Part shown: in pieces, positions 52,427-61,026 of the stretch
Layout of the letters: each line of letters opens with the position of its first letter
Position numbering within the stretch: position 1 is the stretch's first letter
Assembly: GCF_020564935.1 (NCBI RefSeq)
Contig: NZ_JAJCXB010000017.1
Span: forward strand, 62,001 to 126,000
Direction: 5' to 3'
Source: Streptomyces pinistramenti
GTDB lineage: Bacteria > Actinomycetota > Actinomycetes > Streptomycetales > Streptomycetaceae
DNA: 64,000 nucleotides
Position numbers and translations under genes: made by a program
Notes under the pieces: generated by a model
Database searches by the model: none
Told to the model about the DNA's origin: nothing
The model's input: the letters and a program-made list of their open reading frames with translations, nothing else

Positions 52427-53650
52427 TCACGCCGCGGACGTGGCCCTGAACGTCACCGGCAGGGCCTCCAGCCCTCGCGTGAAGACGCCCTGTTCGCGCG
52501 GTGCCGCACCGTCGGCGAGCGCCAGGTCGGGCAGCGCGTCCAGCAGGAGCCCGATCCCGGTCTCGACCTCCGCCTTCGCCAGCAGGGCGCCGACGCAGAA
52601 GTGCCGGCCCAGGGCGAACGAGAGGTGGTCGGCGGCCGCGGAGAAGGCGGTGGTGGCGGACAGGTCGGTGCGGTGGATGTCGAAGGTGTCCGGGTCCGCG
52701 TAGCGCCGCTCGTCGCGTCCTGCCGCGCCTATCAGGCAGGTGACGGTGGATCCTGCGGGCACCAGGCCGCCGCCCAGGGTGACGTCCTCGGAGACCTGAC
52801 GCATGATCATCTGCACCGGCGGGGTGTAGCGCAGCGTCTCGGCGAAGGCGCGGGCGATCAGCGAACGGTCCGCGCGCACCGCGGCCAGCTGCTCGGGATG
52901 GCGCAGCAGGTTGTGCACGATGCCGGAGAGCGCCTTGTCGGTGGTCTCGCCGCCGGCCGTCAGCAGCAGGCTGCAGAACGCCTTGATGTCCTCGTCGGTC
53001 ATCCGCGTGCCGTCGATCTCGGCGGCGCACAGCGTGGACAGCAGGTCGTCGCCGGGGTGTGCGCGGCGCTCGCGGATCAACGGCAGCAGGTAGGCGGCGA
53101 ATTCGTCGCGGGTCCGCAGTCCGGCATCGGCGACCTCGGGGTCCTGGCTCAGGTTGCCGAGGAAGCCCATGATCGCGGTGTACCAGCGGTGGATGCGGTC
53201 GTGGTCGGCGCGGTCCAGGCCGAGCATGTCGGCGATGACGTTGACGGGGAAGCGGGTGGCGAACCGGTCGACGAGGTCGACGCTGCCCGACTCCCGGAAC
53301 GCGTCGACGAGTTCCCTGGCATTGCGCTCGATGACCGGCAGGAAGGACTCCTCCAGGGTGCGGCCGCGGAAGGCGGGGGCGACCAGCGCCCGGCGCACGG
53401 CGTGCTCGCGCCCGCTCATCTGGAGGATGGTGCGCCCGTGCACCGGCTCCAGCTGCCAGTCGTAGTTGTCGGTGGTGAACACCGGGTCCTTGAAGGCCCG
53501 TTCGACGTCCTCGTAGCGCGAGACGAGGTAGCTCCCGGTGGCCTCGTGGTGGATGAGCGGGAACTCGTCCCGCATGATGCGGTACGCGCGGTAGGGGTCA
53601 GCGGCGAATTCCGGCGACAGGATGTCCGGCGCTGCTCGGTTCGCGGGCAC
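52427..53650 (-). CDS. Cytochrome P450
   Basis: A 407-residue bacterial class I P450 with all canonical parts: I-helix AGGETT (232-237), ETLR (271-274) and the haem loop FALGRHFCVG (Cys352). The GTG start at 53650 follows AAGGGAG. It converges on the CYP157-type gene with a 37-bp gap. Conservons often carry a second P450 (CYP154-type, cvnF), but here the strand is opposite. A fragmentary copy of this gene and its upstream region lies at 58477-58910. Substrate unknown. Confidence 0.92.
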   Translation of the reverse strand: MPANRAAPDILSPEFAADPYRAYRIMRDEFPLIHHEATGSYLVSRYEDVERAFKDPVFTTDNYDWQLEPVHGRTILQMSGREHAVRRALVAPAFRGRTLEESFLPVIERNARELVDAFRESGSVDLVDRFATRFPVNVIADMLGLDRADHDRIHRWYTAIMGFLGNLSQDPEVADAGLRTRDEFAAYLLPLIRERRAHPGDDLLSTLCAAEIDGTRMTDEDIKAFCSLLLTAGGETTDKALSGIVHNLLRHPEQLAAVRADRSLIARAFAETLRYTPPVQMIMRQVSEDVTLGGGLVPAGSTVTCLIGAAGRDERRYADPDTFDIHRTDLSATTAFSAAADHLSFALGRHFCVGALLAKAEVETGIGLLLDALPDLALADGAAPREQGVFTRGLEALPVTFRATSAA

Positions 53651-53714
53651 AACGCTCCCTTGTTAGCTGTATAGGGCACGCAAAGAGGCGGGGGCGGTCG
53701 CAATCGTGCGCGCG

Positions 53715-53849
53715 CCCCGCACCCGGTACGCGGGCCCGCGGGCACACCAAAGATCGTCGCTGCGGCAGCCGCTAGCAAGGGGTACCGGCGGACGGACCCG
53801 CCCCGCGACACCCCGCGGACCGCCCGCACGGCCGCCACGGCCATTCCCA
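53715..53849. repeat. Left copy of a duplicated P450-upstream/CDF-start segment
   Basis: 53715-53816 matches 58809-58910 with only two or three differences. 53811-53849 matches 59102-59140, inside the first codons of the CDF gene, with one difference. In this copy the two blocks are joined at a shared CCCCGCGG, so about 190 bp including the CDF start are deleted. It marks the left edge of the island. Confidence 0.85.
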
Positions 53850-53876
53850 ACCAAAGAGGAATTGAGCACCAGGGCC

Positions 53877-55246
53877 CTACCCTGTTGCGCCGACGCGGTG
53901 GGCGAATGCCCGGACGCCGGGGAGGGTGCGGTCGTGGCGCATGAGCCCGGCGGCCATGGTCCGGACCGATCCGCGGCGGACTTCCTGGGCTGCCGCCTGC
54001 TCGGCGGCGAGGAGGGCTCGGTAGCAGCGGTCGGGCTTGCCCCACTGGTCGAAGGCGCGGGCGACGTCGATCCAGTAGCGGGCCTGGCGTTCGGTGGTGG
54101 GCAAGGCAGCGGCATCGATGCGGCGGGCGTGCTCGATGGCTTGGCCCGCGTCGCCGAGCAGATGACTGATCGAGACTTGGTGGGAAGAACCTGGCTGGGG
54201 CCGAAAACGTTGCCGCGCAGCAGGGCATCACGGCCGAGTTGCCCGGCGGTGGCCTGGGCCTCGGCGATAAGGGCGTGCGCGGTGTGCCGGTCGCCTTGCT
54301 TGGCCGCGGTGTAGGCGGCGGTGGCGTACAAGTTGCCCTGGACGGAGAGCCGTTCGGTTGCGTCGGCGGTCCGGTCGGTGGTCAGTTGCTGGGCGGCGGT
54401 GACGGCGACACCGGTGGCGCGGGCGTAGTGCCCTTGGCGGCGCCACGCGGAGGAGACCATGCGGTGGGCTTCGGCGACGGTGAGGGCGTCCGCGCCGCTG
54501 AGAGCTGCGGTGAGGGCACGGTCGGCGGTGACGGCGGCCAGGCCGTCTTCGCCGAGCTTGATGCACAGACGGGTTGTGGTGGTGTAGAGCTCGGCGACGG
54601 CGGTTGCCGCTTGCTCCGGATGGCCGTCTGCGCCAAGGGCCTGAGCGAGCGCGATGCGGGCCGGGAGGGCGCGGGCGAGGGCGTCGTAGCGGCAGGCGCT
54701 GAAGCCCTGCCGGGAGGCGTCCACCGCCGCGGTGACGGCGGCGGGGGTGGGATCTTGGGTGAGGGATTGGCCGTACTGCCGGTGAAGCAACACGTCTTCC
54801 AGTCCTGACAGGTTCGGCTTCGCCGCAGCGTGGGCGACGGCTGGCGGTCCGAGGACCGCGCTGGTGGTGGCTCCGGCCAGGGTTGCCAGGAGTTCGCGGC
54901 GTCGCACCGGTTCGTCTCCCTCTTCGCCGAACAGGGTCTGCGTGCCCACCCTAGTGGCGCCGGGTCGGTCCGGTATTGCCCGCTGGCGCTGCGGCGCGAG
55001 ACCGAGCAGGTGCGGCGGGATGTCCAGACAGGCGGCAAGCTGCTGGAGCAGCAGCACGTCGCGCAGGGGCTGCTTGCCGCGTTCCATCCGGGACAGGGAG
55101 GCGGCGGTATAGCCGACCTGCTTGCCCAGTTCGGCGAGTGTGATGTCGGCCGCGCGGCGAACTAACCGGACGATCGCCCCGGCATCGCGGCGGGCACGGG
55201 CGTCACGCATGGCCGCTGAGCACCAGATCGGATGGGCGTGGTCCAC
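53877..55246 (-). pseudogene. XRE regulator with TPR-like domain, frameshifted
   Basis: GTG at 55246 follows AGGAGGTGA. The frame gives an HTH (ADITLAELGKQVGYTAASLS, RMERGKQPL) and a long alpha-helical TPR-like region of the AfsR/PhaR-like kind (LLATLAGATTSAVLGP through RGNVFGPSQV). At about 54183 the homology jumps frame: it resumes as VSISHLLGDAGQAIEHARRI and continues WIDVARAFDQWGKPDRCYRA to the stop at 53877. One base seems to be missing. The protein would otherwise be about 455 residues; unrepaired, it ends in nonsense at 53663. It is divergent from the small gene at 55444. Confidence 0.7.
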
Positions 55247-55302
55247 GACTCACCTCCTGCCGGGCTCATTGTCCCGTCAAACCGCCCTGCAACACGAGAC
55301 GT

Positions 55303-55338
55303 TGCAAGCCGTTTACGTCCGGTGCAAACCGTGTGCGT
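55303..55338. promoter_or_regulatory. Direct repeat TGCAArCCGTkTrCGT, candidate operator
   Basis: TGCAAGCCGTTTACGT (55303-55318) and TGCAAACCGTGTGCGT (55323-55338) agree at 13 of 16 positions and are spaced 20 bp, two helical turns. They lie in the divergent region between the XRE regulator and the small gene at 55444. Confidence 0.5.
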
Positions 55339-55443
55339 GCCCAGACGCGGCACCTCCCCTTGTCGGACGGGCTGCGGTGTCCTCGTGACCACGGGCGGCC
55401 CGCATCCGAGCGGGCCGCAGGCAATCCCCAAGGGGTGAGCGAG

Positions 55444-55686
55444 ATGGAGGAGAACACCGCCGTCCAGGGCGCATGGTCATCGGTCACCCACGTGACGCCG
55501 CTGAAGCGCGACGCGACGTATGACCACCGTGCCCAGGAGGCCGAGCTGGGTATCGAGGTCCATCACGCCGACAGCCGGAGCACGCAGTCGGTGCTTGTCC
55601 TGACCCCGGACCAGGTGGAGCTGTACGCCATCCAGTTCGAGCAGCTGATCGCCAAGCGCGAGCGGGCCCGCCAGGCGGACCGGTGA
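55444..55686 (+). CDS. Small unknown protein at the head of the epimerase operon
   Basis: An 80-residue acidic protein: GAWSSVTHVTPLKRDATYDH, AELGIEVHHADSRSTQSVLV, LTPDQVELYAIQFEQLIAKR. I know no family. AAGGGG precedes the ATG at 55444. It is divergent from the XRE regulator and is followed immediately by the epimerase gene. Confidence 0.65.
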   Translation: MEENTAVQGAWSSVTHVTPLKRDATYDHRAQEAELGIEVHHADSRSTQSVLVLTPDQVELYAIQFEQLIAKRERARQADR

Positions 55687-55718
55687 CACCGCACACCTCA
55701 CCACGGCATGGAGGCACT

Positions 55719-56831
55719 GTGCACGACAACAGGTTGAAGGAACTCGCCGGCCGGACCGTGCTGGTCACCGGTGGAGCGGGGCTCATCGGCAGCCGGGTCG
55801 CCGCCTGCTTGCGTCGGGCGGGGGCCCGGCCGCTCTCCCTGTGCATGCTGGACGCCTACCCCCAGCACACCTACCGCGACCTGTTCGGGATCGACCCAGC
55901 CGACCCGGACATCATCGTGGGCAACGTTCAGGATCCCGGCGTGGTCACGAAGGCAGTGGCCGCGTCCGACTACGTGATCCACGCTGCCGCCCTCGCCGAT
56001 GTCGCCGCCTGCACCCGCAAGCCCATGGAGGCGATCCACACCAACATCACCGGCACTCAGGTACTGCTCGACGCGGTGGCCGCCTGCGAGCGGATCCGCC
56101 GGCTGGTCTTCGTCTCCTCGGCCAGCGTCTACGGCAACGGCAACGCGGACGACTGGGCACGCCCGAGCGAGGAGTACCGGGCCGTGCGCCAACTGCTGGA
56201 AGCCGTCTACGGCCGGGTGCCGCCGCAGTTCCACGAGCACACGCCCCTGCGGCCGATGTCCGTCTACGCCAACTCCAAGGCGTGGGGCGAGACGCAGACC
56301 GCTCTCACGCTGGGCTCCGTGGGCACCTCGTACACGATCGTGCGGTACTTCTCCGTCTACGGAGAGCCGCAGGTCATCAAGGAGAACAGCCACTCGTGGG
56401 TGGTGGCCTGGTTCGCCACCCGCGCCGCCCTGGGGCTGCCCCTGCACCTCAACGGCGGCGGCCACCAGATCCGGGACCTGGTCCACGTCGAGGACATCGC
56501 CACTGCCACTGTGCGGGCCCTGGTCGCCCCGCGAGCCCACAACGAGACGATCAACATCGGCACCGGCACTCCCACCAGCATCCGCAAGGTGGCCGAGCTG
56601 GTCGCCGAACAGTACCCGGACACCCGGTTCGTGGAAACGCCGATGCCGCCCGGTGACCCGCTCGGCGGCTACGCGGCCACCCACCGCATGGAAACGGTGC
56701 TCGGCTGGCGACCGTCGATCACCGTCAGGGAGGGGGCCGCCCGCTACGCGAACTGGCTCGACAAGAGCCCCGGGGCGATCCCCGTATGGCTGCGGTCCCA
56801 GTCCGAGGCCGCAGGCCCCCTGATCAGATGA
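55719..56831 (+). CDS. NAD-dependent sugar epimerase/dehydratase
   Basis: A 370-residue extended-SDR enzyme. The NAD site is VTGGAGLIGSRV, the catalytic Ser lies in FVSSASVYGNG and the Y-x-x-x-K motif is YANSK. RYFSVYGEPQ and GGHQIRDLVHVEDIATATVR are typical of UDP-glucose 4-epimerase-like proteins. GTG at 55719 is favoured because GGAGG lies 4 bases before it; a GTG at 55683 overlaps the upstream stop. It probably makes a nucleotide sugar for the neighbouring glycosyltransferase. Confidence 0.88.
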   Translation: MHDNRLKELAGRTVLVTGGAGLIGSRVAACLRRAGARPLSLCMLDAYPQHTYRDLFGIDPADPDIIVGNVQDPGVVTKAVAASDYVIHAAALADVAACTRKPMEAIHTNITGTQVLLDAVAACERIRRLVFVSSASVYGNGNADDWARPSEEYRAVRQLLEAVYGRVPPQFHEHTPLRPMSVYANSKAWGETQTALTLGSVGTSYTIVRYFSVYGEPQVIKENSHSWVVAWFATRAALGLPLHLNGGGHQIRDLVHVEDIATATVRALVAPRAHNETINIGTGTPTSIRKVAELVAEQYPDTRFVETPMPPGDPLGGYAATHRMETVLGWRPSITVREGAARYANWLDKSPGAIPVWLRSQSEAAGPLIR

Positions 56832-57699
56832 CCGGCGGCCGGCCCAGACGGGCCATCCGCCACACCGTGGACCACCGCATCGGCCGGCGGGGCGGGCACG
56901 GCGTGCGCACGCCCTCGGCGAACCCGCCGAACCACGCCCGAAGTCCCGCCGCCGACGGGGTACGGGCCACCGTCAGCGCGGTCCAGACACCCAGGTAGGC
57001 AGGGACGAGGAGGGCAGGAAGATGCCTCTTGGCGAGCCAGACCCGGTTGCGGGCGACCATGCGGTGGAAAACCGCATGCCGGGCCGGCGACGTCCACGGA
57101 TGCTGGAGCACCAGCTCCGGCTCATAGAGCACCTTCCAGCCCGCGTCCAGCGCCCGCCAGGCCAGGTCGGTCTCCTCGTGCGCGTAGAAGAACGGCTCGG
57201 GCCAGCCACCGACCTCCTCCAGCATCCGCATGGACAGGCCGTGCCCGCCGCCCAGGAACGTCGTCACCAGCCCGCCCCGCATCGGATCCGCCGCGCGCAG
57301 GCGCGGGACATGGCGACGCTGGGTACGGCCCCGCTCATCGGCGATGCGGAAGCTGACAATGCCCAGCCGCGCATCCGCTTCATACAGCTCCACGAGCCGG
57401 GTGAAGACGTCCCGGCTGATCAGCAGACCGTCATCGTCCAGGTCCACCACGACATCGACGTCCCCGAACTCCCGCAGCCGGGCCAGGGCCGCGTTCCGGC
57501 CGCCGGCGACGCCCAGGTTCTCCGGCAGCTCCACGCCGGTCGCCCACTGCGGCAGGGGCGGCAGCGGCGAGCCGTTGCCGACCACCACCACCCGCGCCGC
57601 CGGCGTGTCCTGTGCTGCGACCGACTCCAGCAGGTCGGCCAGCTCAACGGGCCGCGTGCCCATGGTCAAGATGGCGACGCCAACGCGCGGGTGACGCAC
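56824..57699 (-). CDS. Family 2 glycosyltransferase
   Basis: A 291-residue GT-A-fold enzyme. The N-terminus is VGVAILTMGTRPVELADLLE, the donor/metal site is VVVDLDDDG and later parts are FLGGGHGLSMRMLEEVGGWP and FFYAHEETDLAWRALDAGWK with the catalytic E-D/E-x-D-x-x-R pattern. It lacks transmembrane segments and probably adds a sugar at the membrane face. GTG at 57699 follows GGAGAG. Its 3' end overlaps that of the convergent epimerase gene by 8 bases. Confidence 0.9.
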   Translation of the reverse strand: MRHPRVGVAILTMGTRPVELADLLESVAAQDTPAARVVVVGNGSPLPPLPQWATGVELPENLGVAGGRNAALARLREFGDVDVVVDLDDDGLLISRDVFTRLVELYEADARLGIVSFRIADERGRTQRRHVPRLRAADPMRGGLVTTFLGGGHGLSMRMLEEVGGWPEPFFYAHEETDLAWRALDAGWKVLYEPELVLQHPWTSPARHAVFHRMVARNRVWLAKRHLPALLVPAYLGVWTALTVARTPSAAGLRAWFGGFAEGVRTPCPPRRPMRWSTVWRMARLGRPPVI

Positions 57700-57785
57700 G
57701 GATGAACTCTCCGTTCCTCGGGTCCGGTGCCGGTGATGCTAGCCGCCCCGGGGACCGGCCACCGACCACACCGAAAGGGCCGCCC

Positions 57786-58565
57786 ATGCCCACCATCCGC
57801 CTCGGCCACCACCTCACAGCCCCCACCAGCGGGATGCTGGACGGCACCCCGTACGAGCAGCTGGAGCAGACGGAGTTGTCCGGCTTCCTCGCGCTCTGGG
57901 AGGGCTGGCACCGCCAGGCACTCGCCCGGCTCCCGCACCGCATCCACCCCACCGCGCAGGTACACCCCACCGCAATCATCGGCGACGACGTGATCATCGG
58001 CCCCCGCGTACGCGTGTGGGAGTTCTCCACCGTCCGCGCCGGCTCCGTGCTGTGCGCTGACGTCTCGGTCGGCTTCAACTGCGAAGTCACCCGATCGTTC
58101 CTCGGCGAACGGGCCGTCCTCGGCCACCGCATCGGAATCAACCGCACCCTCGTCGGCGCCGACGCCCACCTGTCCGCCAACCTGACCGTCGCGGCCATCA
58201 GCATGTGGAGCCCCCACATGAGCAGACCGGAACGAGAGATCATCCTGCGTACCCGCGACGGCCTCTACCGCTGCGGCTCACCACAGTTCGGCGCCCTGAT
58301 CGGGGACCGGGTCCAGACCGGCAACAGCATCAGCCTCGGCCCCGGCCTCGTCCTCGGACGCGACTGCCGGATCGCCAGCGGCGTCACCGTGGCTGCACGC
58401 ACCCTCCCCGACCACAGCGTCATCACCGCACCGCACACTTCCGACGTCCACGTCCGCCAGCGACCCGCACGCCGCTCGTCGCGTCCTGCGGCGCCTATCA
58501 GGCAGGTGCCGGTGGCCCCGGCAGACACCAGGCCGCCGCCTATCGTGATGTCTTCGGACACCTGA
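57786..58565 (+). CDS. Left-handed beta-helix (hexapeptide) acyltransferase with a chimeric tail
   Basis: A 259-residue transferase with repeated hexapeptide turns (IHPTAQVHPTAIIGDDVIIG, VRVWEFSTVRAGSVLCADVS, VTRSFLGERAVLGHRIGINR, LSLGPGLVLGRDCRIASGV-type coils), so an O- or N-acetyltransferase acting on sugars is likely. From about residue 230 the frame runs antisense through the P450 remnant (VRQRPARRSSRPAAPIRQ), so the last 30 residues are foreign to the family and arose at the island's right boundary. AAAGGG precedes the ATG. Confidence 0.8.
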   Translation: MPTIRLGHHLTAPTSGMLDGTPYEQLEQTELSGFLALWEGWHRQALARLPHRIHPTAQVHPTAIIGDDVIIGPRVRVWEFSTVRAGSVLCADVSVGFNCEVTRSFLGERAVLGHRIGINRTLVGADAHLSANLTVAAISMWSPHMSRPEREIILRTRDGLYRCGSPQFGALIGDRVQTGNSISLGPGLVLGRDCRIASGVTVAARTLPDHSVITAPHTSDVHVRQRPARRSSRPAAPIRQVPVAPADTRPPPIVMSSDT

Positions 58566-58800
58566 CGCGCGATCATGTGCACCGGCGGGGTGCAGCGCAG
58601 CGTCACAGGCGGCCTCGGGGCCCTGACTGAGGTTGCCGAGGAAACCCATGATCGCGGTGTACCAGCGGGGGAAGCCGTCCACGAGGTCGGCGCTGCCCGA
58701 CTCCCGGAAGGTGTCGACGAGTTCCCTGGCGTTGCTCGATGACCGGAAGGGAGGACTCCTCCAGGGTGCGGCCCCGGAAGGCGGGGGGCGGTCGCCGTCG
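58477..58800 (-). pseudogene. Decayed partial copy of the P450 gene at 52427-53650
   Basis: The minus strand is collinear with three parts of the intact gene: 52705-52840 (IARQVSEDITIGGGLV, TCLIGAAGRDERR), about 53131-53190 and about 53260-53390, separated by internal deletions. The C-terminal haem region is missing. Identity is high but with many changes in the first block, so it is older than the 102-bp upstream block. Confidence 0.85.
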
Positions 58801-58808
58801 GACGGCTG

Positions 58809-59140
58809 CCCCGCACCCGGTACGCGGGCCCGCGGGCACACCAAAGATCGTCGCTGCGGCAGCCGCTGGCAAGGGGTACCGGCGGACGGACCCGCCCCGC
58901 GACGCCCCGCGGCCCGCCCGCCGCACCCTCCGCGCGCTCTCGGCAAGGACCGCTGTGACCAGGCACTTTGAGCCGTTCGACGGTAATGACAACGGTCACC
59001 GGTGCAGCCTTTGGATCTTTTGCCGAAGTGCGGTTTGCTTCCCCCGGACGACCCAGGAAGGAGCGCGCCATGACCGAGCACGCCCACGGGCACCACACCG
59101 ACCCCGCGGACCGCCCGCACGGCAGCCACGGCCATTCCCA
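58809..59140. repeat. Right copy of the duplicated P450-upstream/CDF-start segment
   Basis: 58809-58910 and 59102-59140 correspond to 53715-53816 and 53811-53849. The 191 bases between the two blocks are absent from the left copy. Here the segment runs intact into the CDF gene, and so shows the original arrangement. Confidence 0.85.
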
Positions 59141-60122
59141 CAGCCACGCGCACACCGTCGCACCGGACGCCGACCGGCGCTGGCTGCGCGCCGCGCTGGT
59201 ACTGATCACCGCCTTCATGGCCGTCGAGGTGGTCATCGGCGTGCTGGCCCGCTCGCTGGCGCTGATCTCCGACGCCGCCCACATGCTCACCGACGCCGCC
59301 TCGATCGTGCTGGCGCTGATCGCCATGCGGCTGGCCGCCCGGCCCGCACGCGGCGGCTACACCTACGGCCTCAAGCGCGCCGAGATCCTCTCCGCCCAGG
59401 CCAACGGCATCACCCTGCTCGTGCTGTCCGTGTGGCTGGCGTACGAGGCGGTGCAGCGGCTGATCGCACCGCCCGCGGTAACCGGCGGCCTGGTCCTGGT
59501 CACGGCGCTCGCGGGGGTGGTGGTGAACCTGATCGCCACCTGGTTCCTGTCGAAGGCCAACCGCTCCAGCCTGAACGTCGAGGGCGCCTACCAGCACATC
59601 CTCACCGACCTGTTCGGCTTCGTCGCCACCGCCGTGGCCGGCCTGGTCGTGCTGACCACCGGCTTCGCGCGGGCCGACGCGCTCGCCACGCTCGTCGTCG
59701 TCGCGCTGATGCTGCGGGCGGGCTACGGCCTGGTCCGCGAGTCCGGCCGGATCTTCATGGAGGCCGCACCGGCCGGCGTCGACCCGGACGCGCTCGGCGA
59801 CCACCTGGTGGCGACCGACGAGGTCGTCGAGGTCCACGACCTGCACATCTGGCAGATCACCTCCGGGCAGCCCGCGCTCTCCGCGCACATCCTGGTCGCC
59901 CCCGGCGGCGACTGCCACAAGGTCCGCCGCCGCCTCCAGGAACTGCTGAGCACCGAGTACGGCATCACCCACGCCACCCTCCAGGTCGACCACGTGGGCG
60001 AACAGGACGGTGCCGACACCGTCCTGCACGTCACCTCGGGCCCCCGCCCCGCCCCGCACCCGACCGGCCACTGCGAGGACACCCACGGCCCGGTCCACCG
60101 GCCGGGCCCGCACCGGCACTGA
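59070..60122 (+). CDS. Cation diffusion facilitator (CzcD-type) metal exporter
   Basis: A 350-residue inner-membrane antiporter exporting Zn2+ and similar metals for H+. A His-rich N-terminus (HAHGHHTDPADRPHGSHGHS) precedes six transmembrane helices. Metal-site motifs are SDAAHMLTDA (helix 2) and YQHILTDLFG (helix 5); a cytoplasmic ferredoxin-like domain (VHDLHIWQITSG) and a second His-rich tail follow. GGAAGGAG lies 7 bases before the ATG at 59070. Confidence 0.94.
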   Translation: MTEHAHGHHTDPADRPHGSHGHSHSHAHTVAPDADRRWLRAALVLITAFMAVEVVIGVLARSLALISDAAHMLTDAASIVLALIAMRLAARPARGGYTYGLKRAEILSAQANGITLLVLSVWLAYEAVQRLIAPPAVTGGLVLVTALAGVVVNLIATWFLSKANRSSLNVEGAYQHILTDLFGFVATAVAGLVVLTTGFARADALATLVVVALMLRAGYGLVRESGRIFMEAAPAGVDPDALGDHLVATDEVVEVHDLHIWQITSGQPALSAHILVAPGGDCHKVRRRLQELLSTEYGITHATLQVDHVGEQDGADTVLHVTSGPRPAPHPTGHCEDTHGPVHRPGPHRH

Positions 60123-60264
60123 CGACGCGGCCGGCACTCCGGGCGGCGCGGCCCGCCCGTGGCGCCGGCCCGTGGCCCGACGGCTCACGGGCGCCCACTC
60201 GCCCGGGTGAAACCGGCCGCGCCGCGGGCCGCACGGACCGGCCCGCGGTGCCCGCGGTGCTCGG

Positions 60265-60906
60265 ATGGGCGGCATGCGAACCGTCGTCCTCAGCGCGCTG
60301 CTGTGCGCCGCCGCCCTCCCCGCCCAGGCCACAGCCCCGTCGCATCCGCTCGCCCCGCCCGGCGCGCCGCAGGTGACGGTCGAGGTGACCGACGGCGTCA
60401 CCGACGCGGCGGCGGGCGACCGGCTCGACTACCGCGTCACGGTCCGCAACCTCGGCGCCACCGCGCTGCACGGCGCCCGCGTCGAGCAGCGGATGCCGGC
60501 CACCACCGAGTCGGCGACCGCGCCCGGCGGCCGGGTCACCGCGGACCACACGGCCGTCTGGCACACCGACATCGCCGCGCACGCCGAACGGCGGTTCACC
60601 GCGAGCGCCGTGCTCGGCGAACGCGCCGACGCCGCCACGGCCGCCCCCGGCACCCTGCGCGCGGCCACCACCGTCTGCGTCTACGCCACCGCGTCCGCGG
60701 CCCCCGCCTCCTGCTCGGGCGACGCCGACGACCTGCCCGAATCCCGCCCGGGAAGCGCCGCGGGGCAGACGCCCTGGTCGCACTGGCTGATCGGCGCGGG
60801 ACTCCTCGGCGCCGCCGCCCTGCTGTTCCGCGGCCGGCGCGGCACCACGGGCGCCGGCCGCCGCACCACGGCAGCCGAACCCTCCACCGGTACGGCCCGC
60901 ACCTGA
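60265..60906 (+). CDS. Exported cell-surface protein with a DUF11-like domain
   Basis: A 213-residue protein. A signal peptide (MRTVVLSALLCAAALPAQA) leads to a beta-sandwich domain of the DUF11 conserved-repeat kind (VTDAAAGDRLDYRVTVRNLG, ARVEQRMPA). A C-terminal hydrophobic helix (HWLIGAGLLGAAALLF) followed by basic residues anchors it. The start is either ATG 60265 or ATG 60274. Function unknown. Confidence 0.7.
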   Translation: MGGMRTVVLSALLCAAALPAQATAPSHPLAPPGAPQVTVEVTDGVTDAAAGDRLDYRVTVRNLGATALHGARVEQRMPATTESATAPGGRVTADHTAVWHTDIAAHAERRFTASAVLGERADAATAAPGTLRAATTVCVYATASAAPASCSGDADDLPESRPGSAAGQTPWSHWLIGAGLLGAAALLFRGRRGTTGAGRRTTAAEPSTGTART

Positions 60907-61026
60907 ACCGCCCCGCCGCGCCCGTCCGGATCACCCATTGGCACCGGTCCCGCTCGCGGCCGCCGTCCGCACCCGCTTGCCTGGAACGTGGCCACTGCCC
61001 ACCCGCTGGAGGAAGGACCGGACGCG

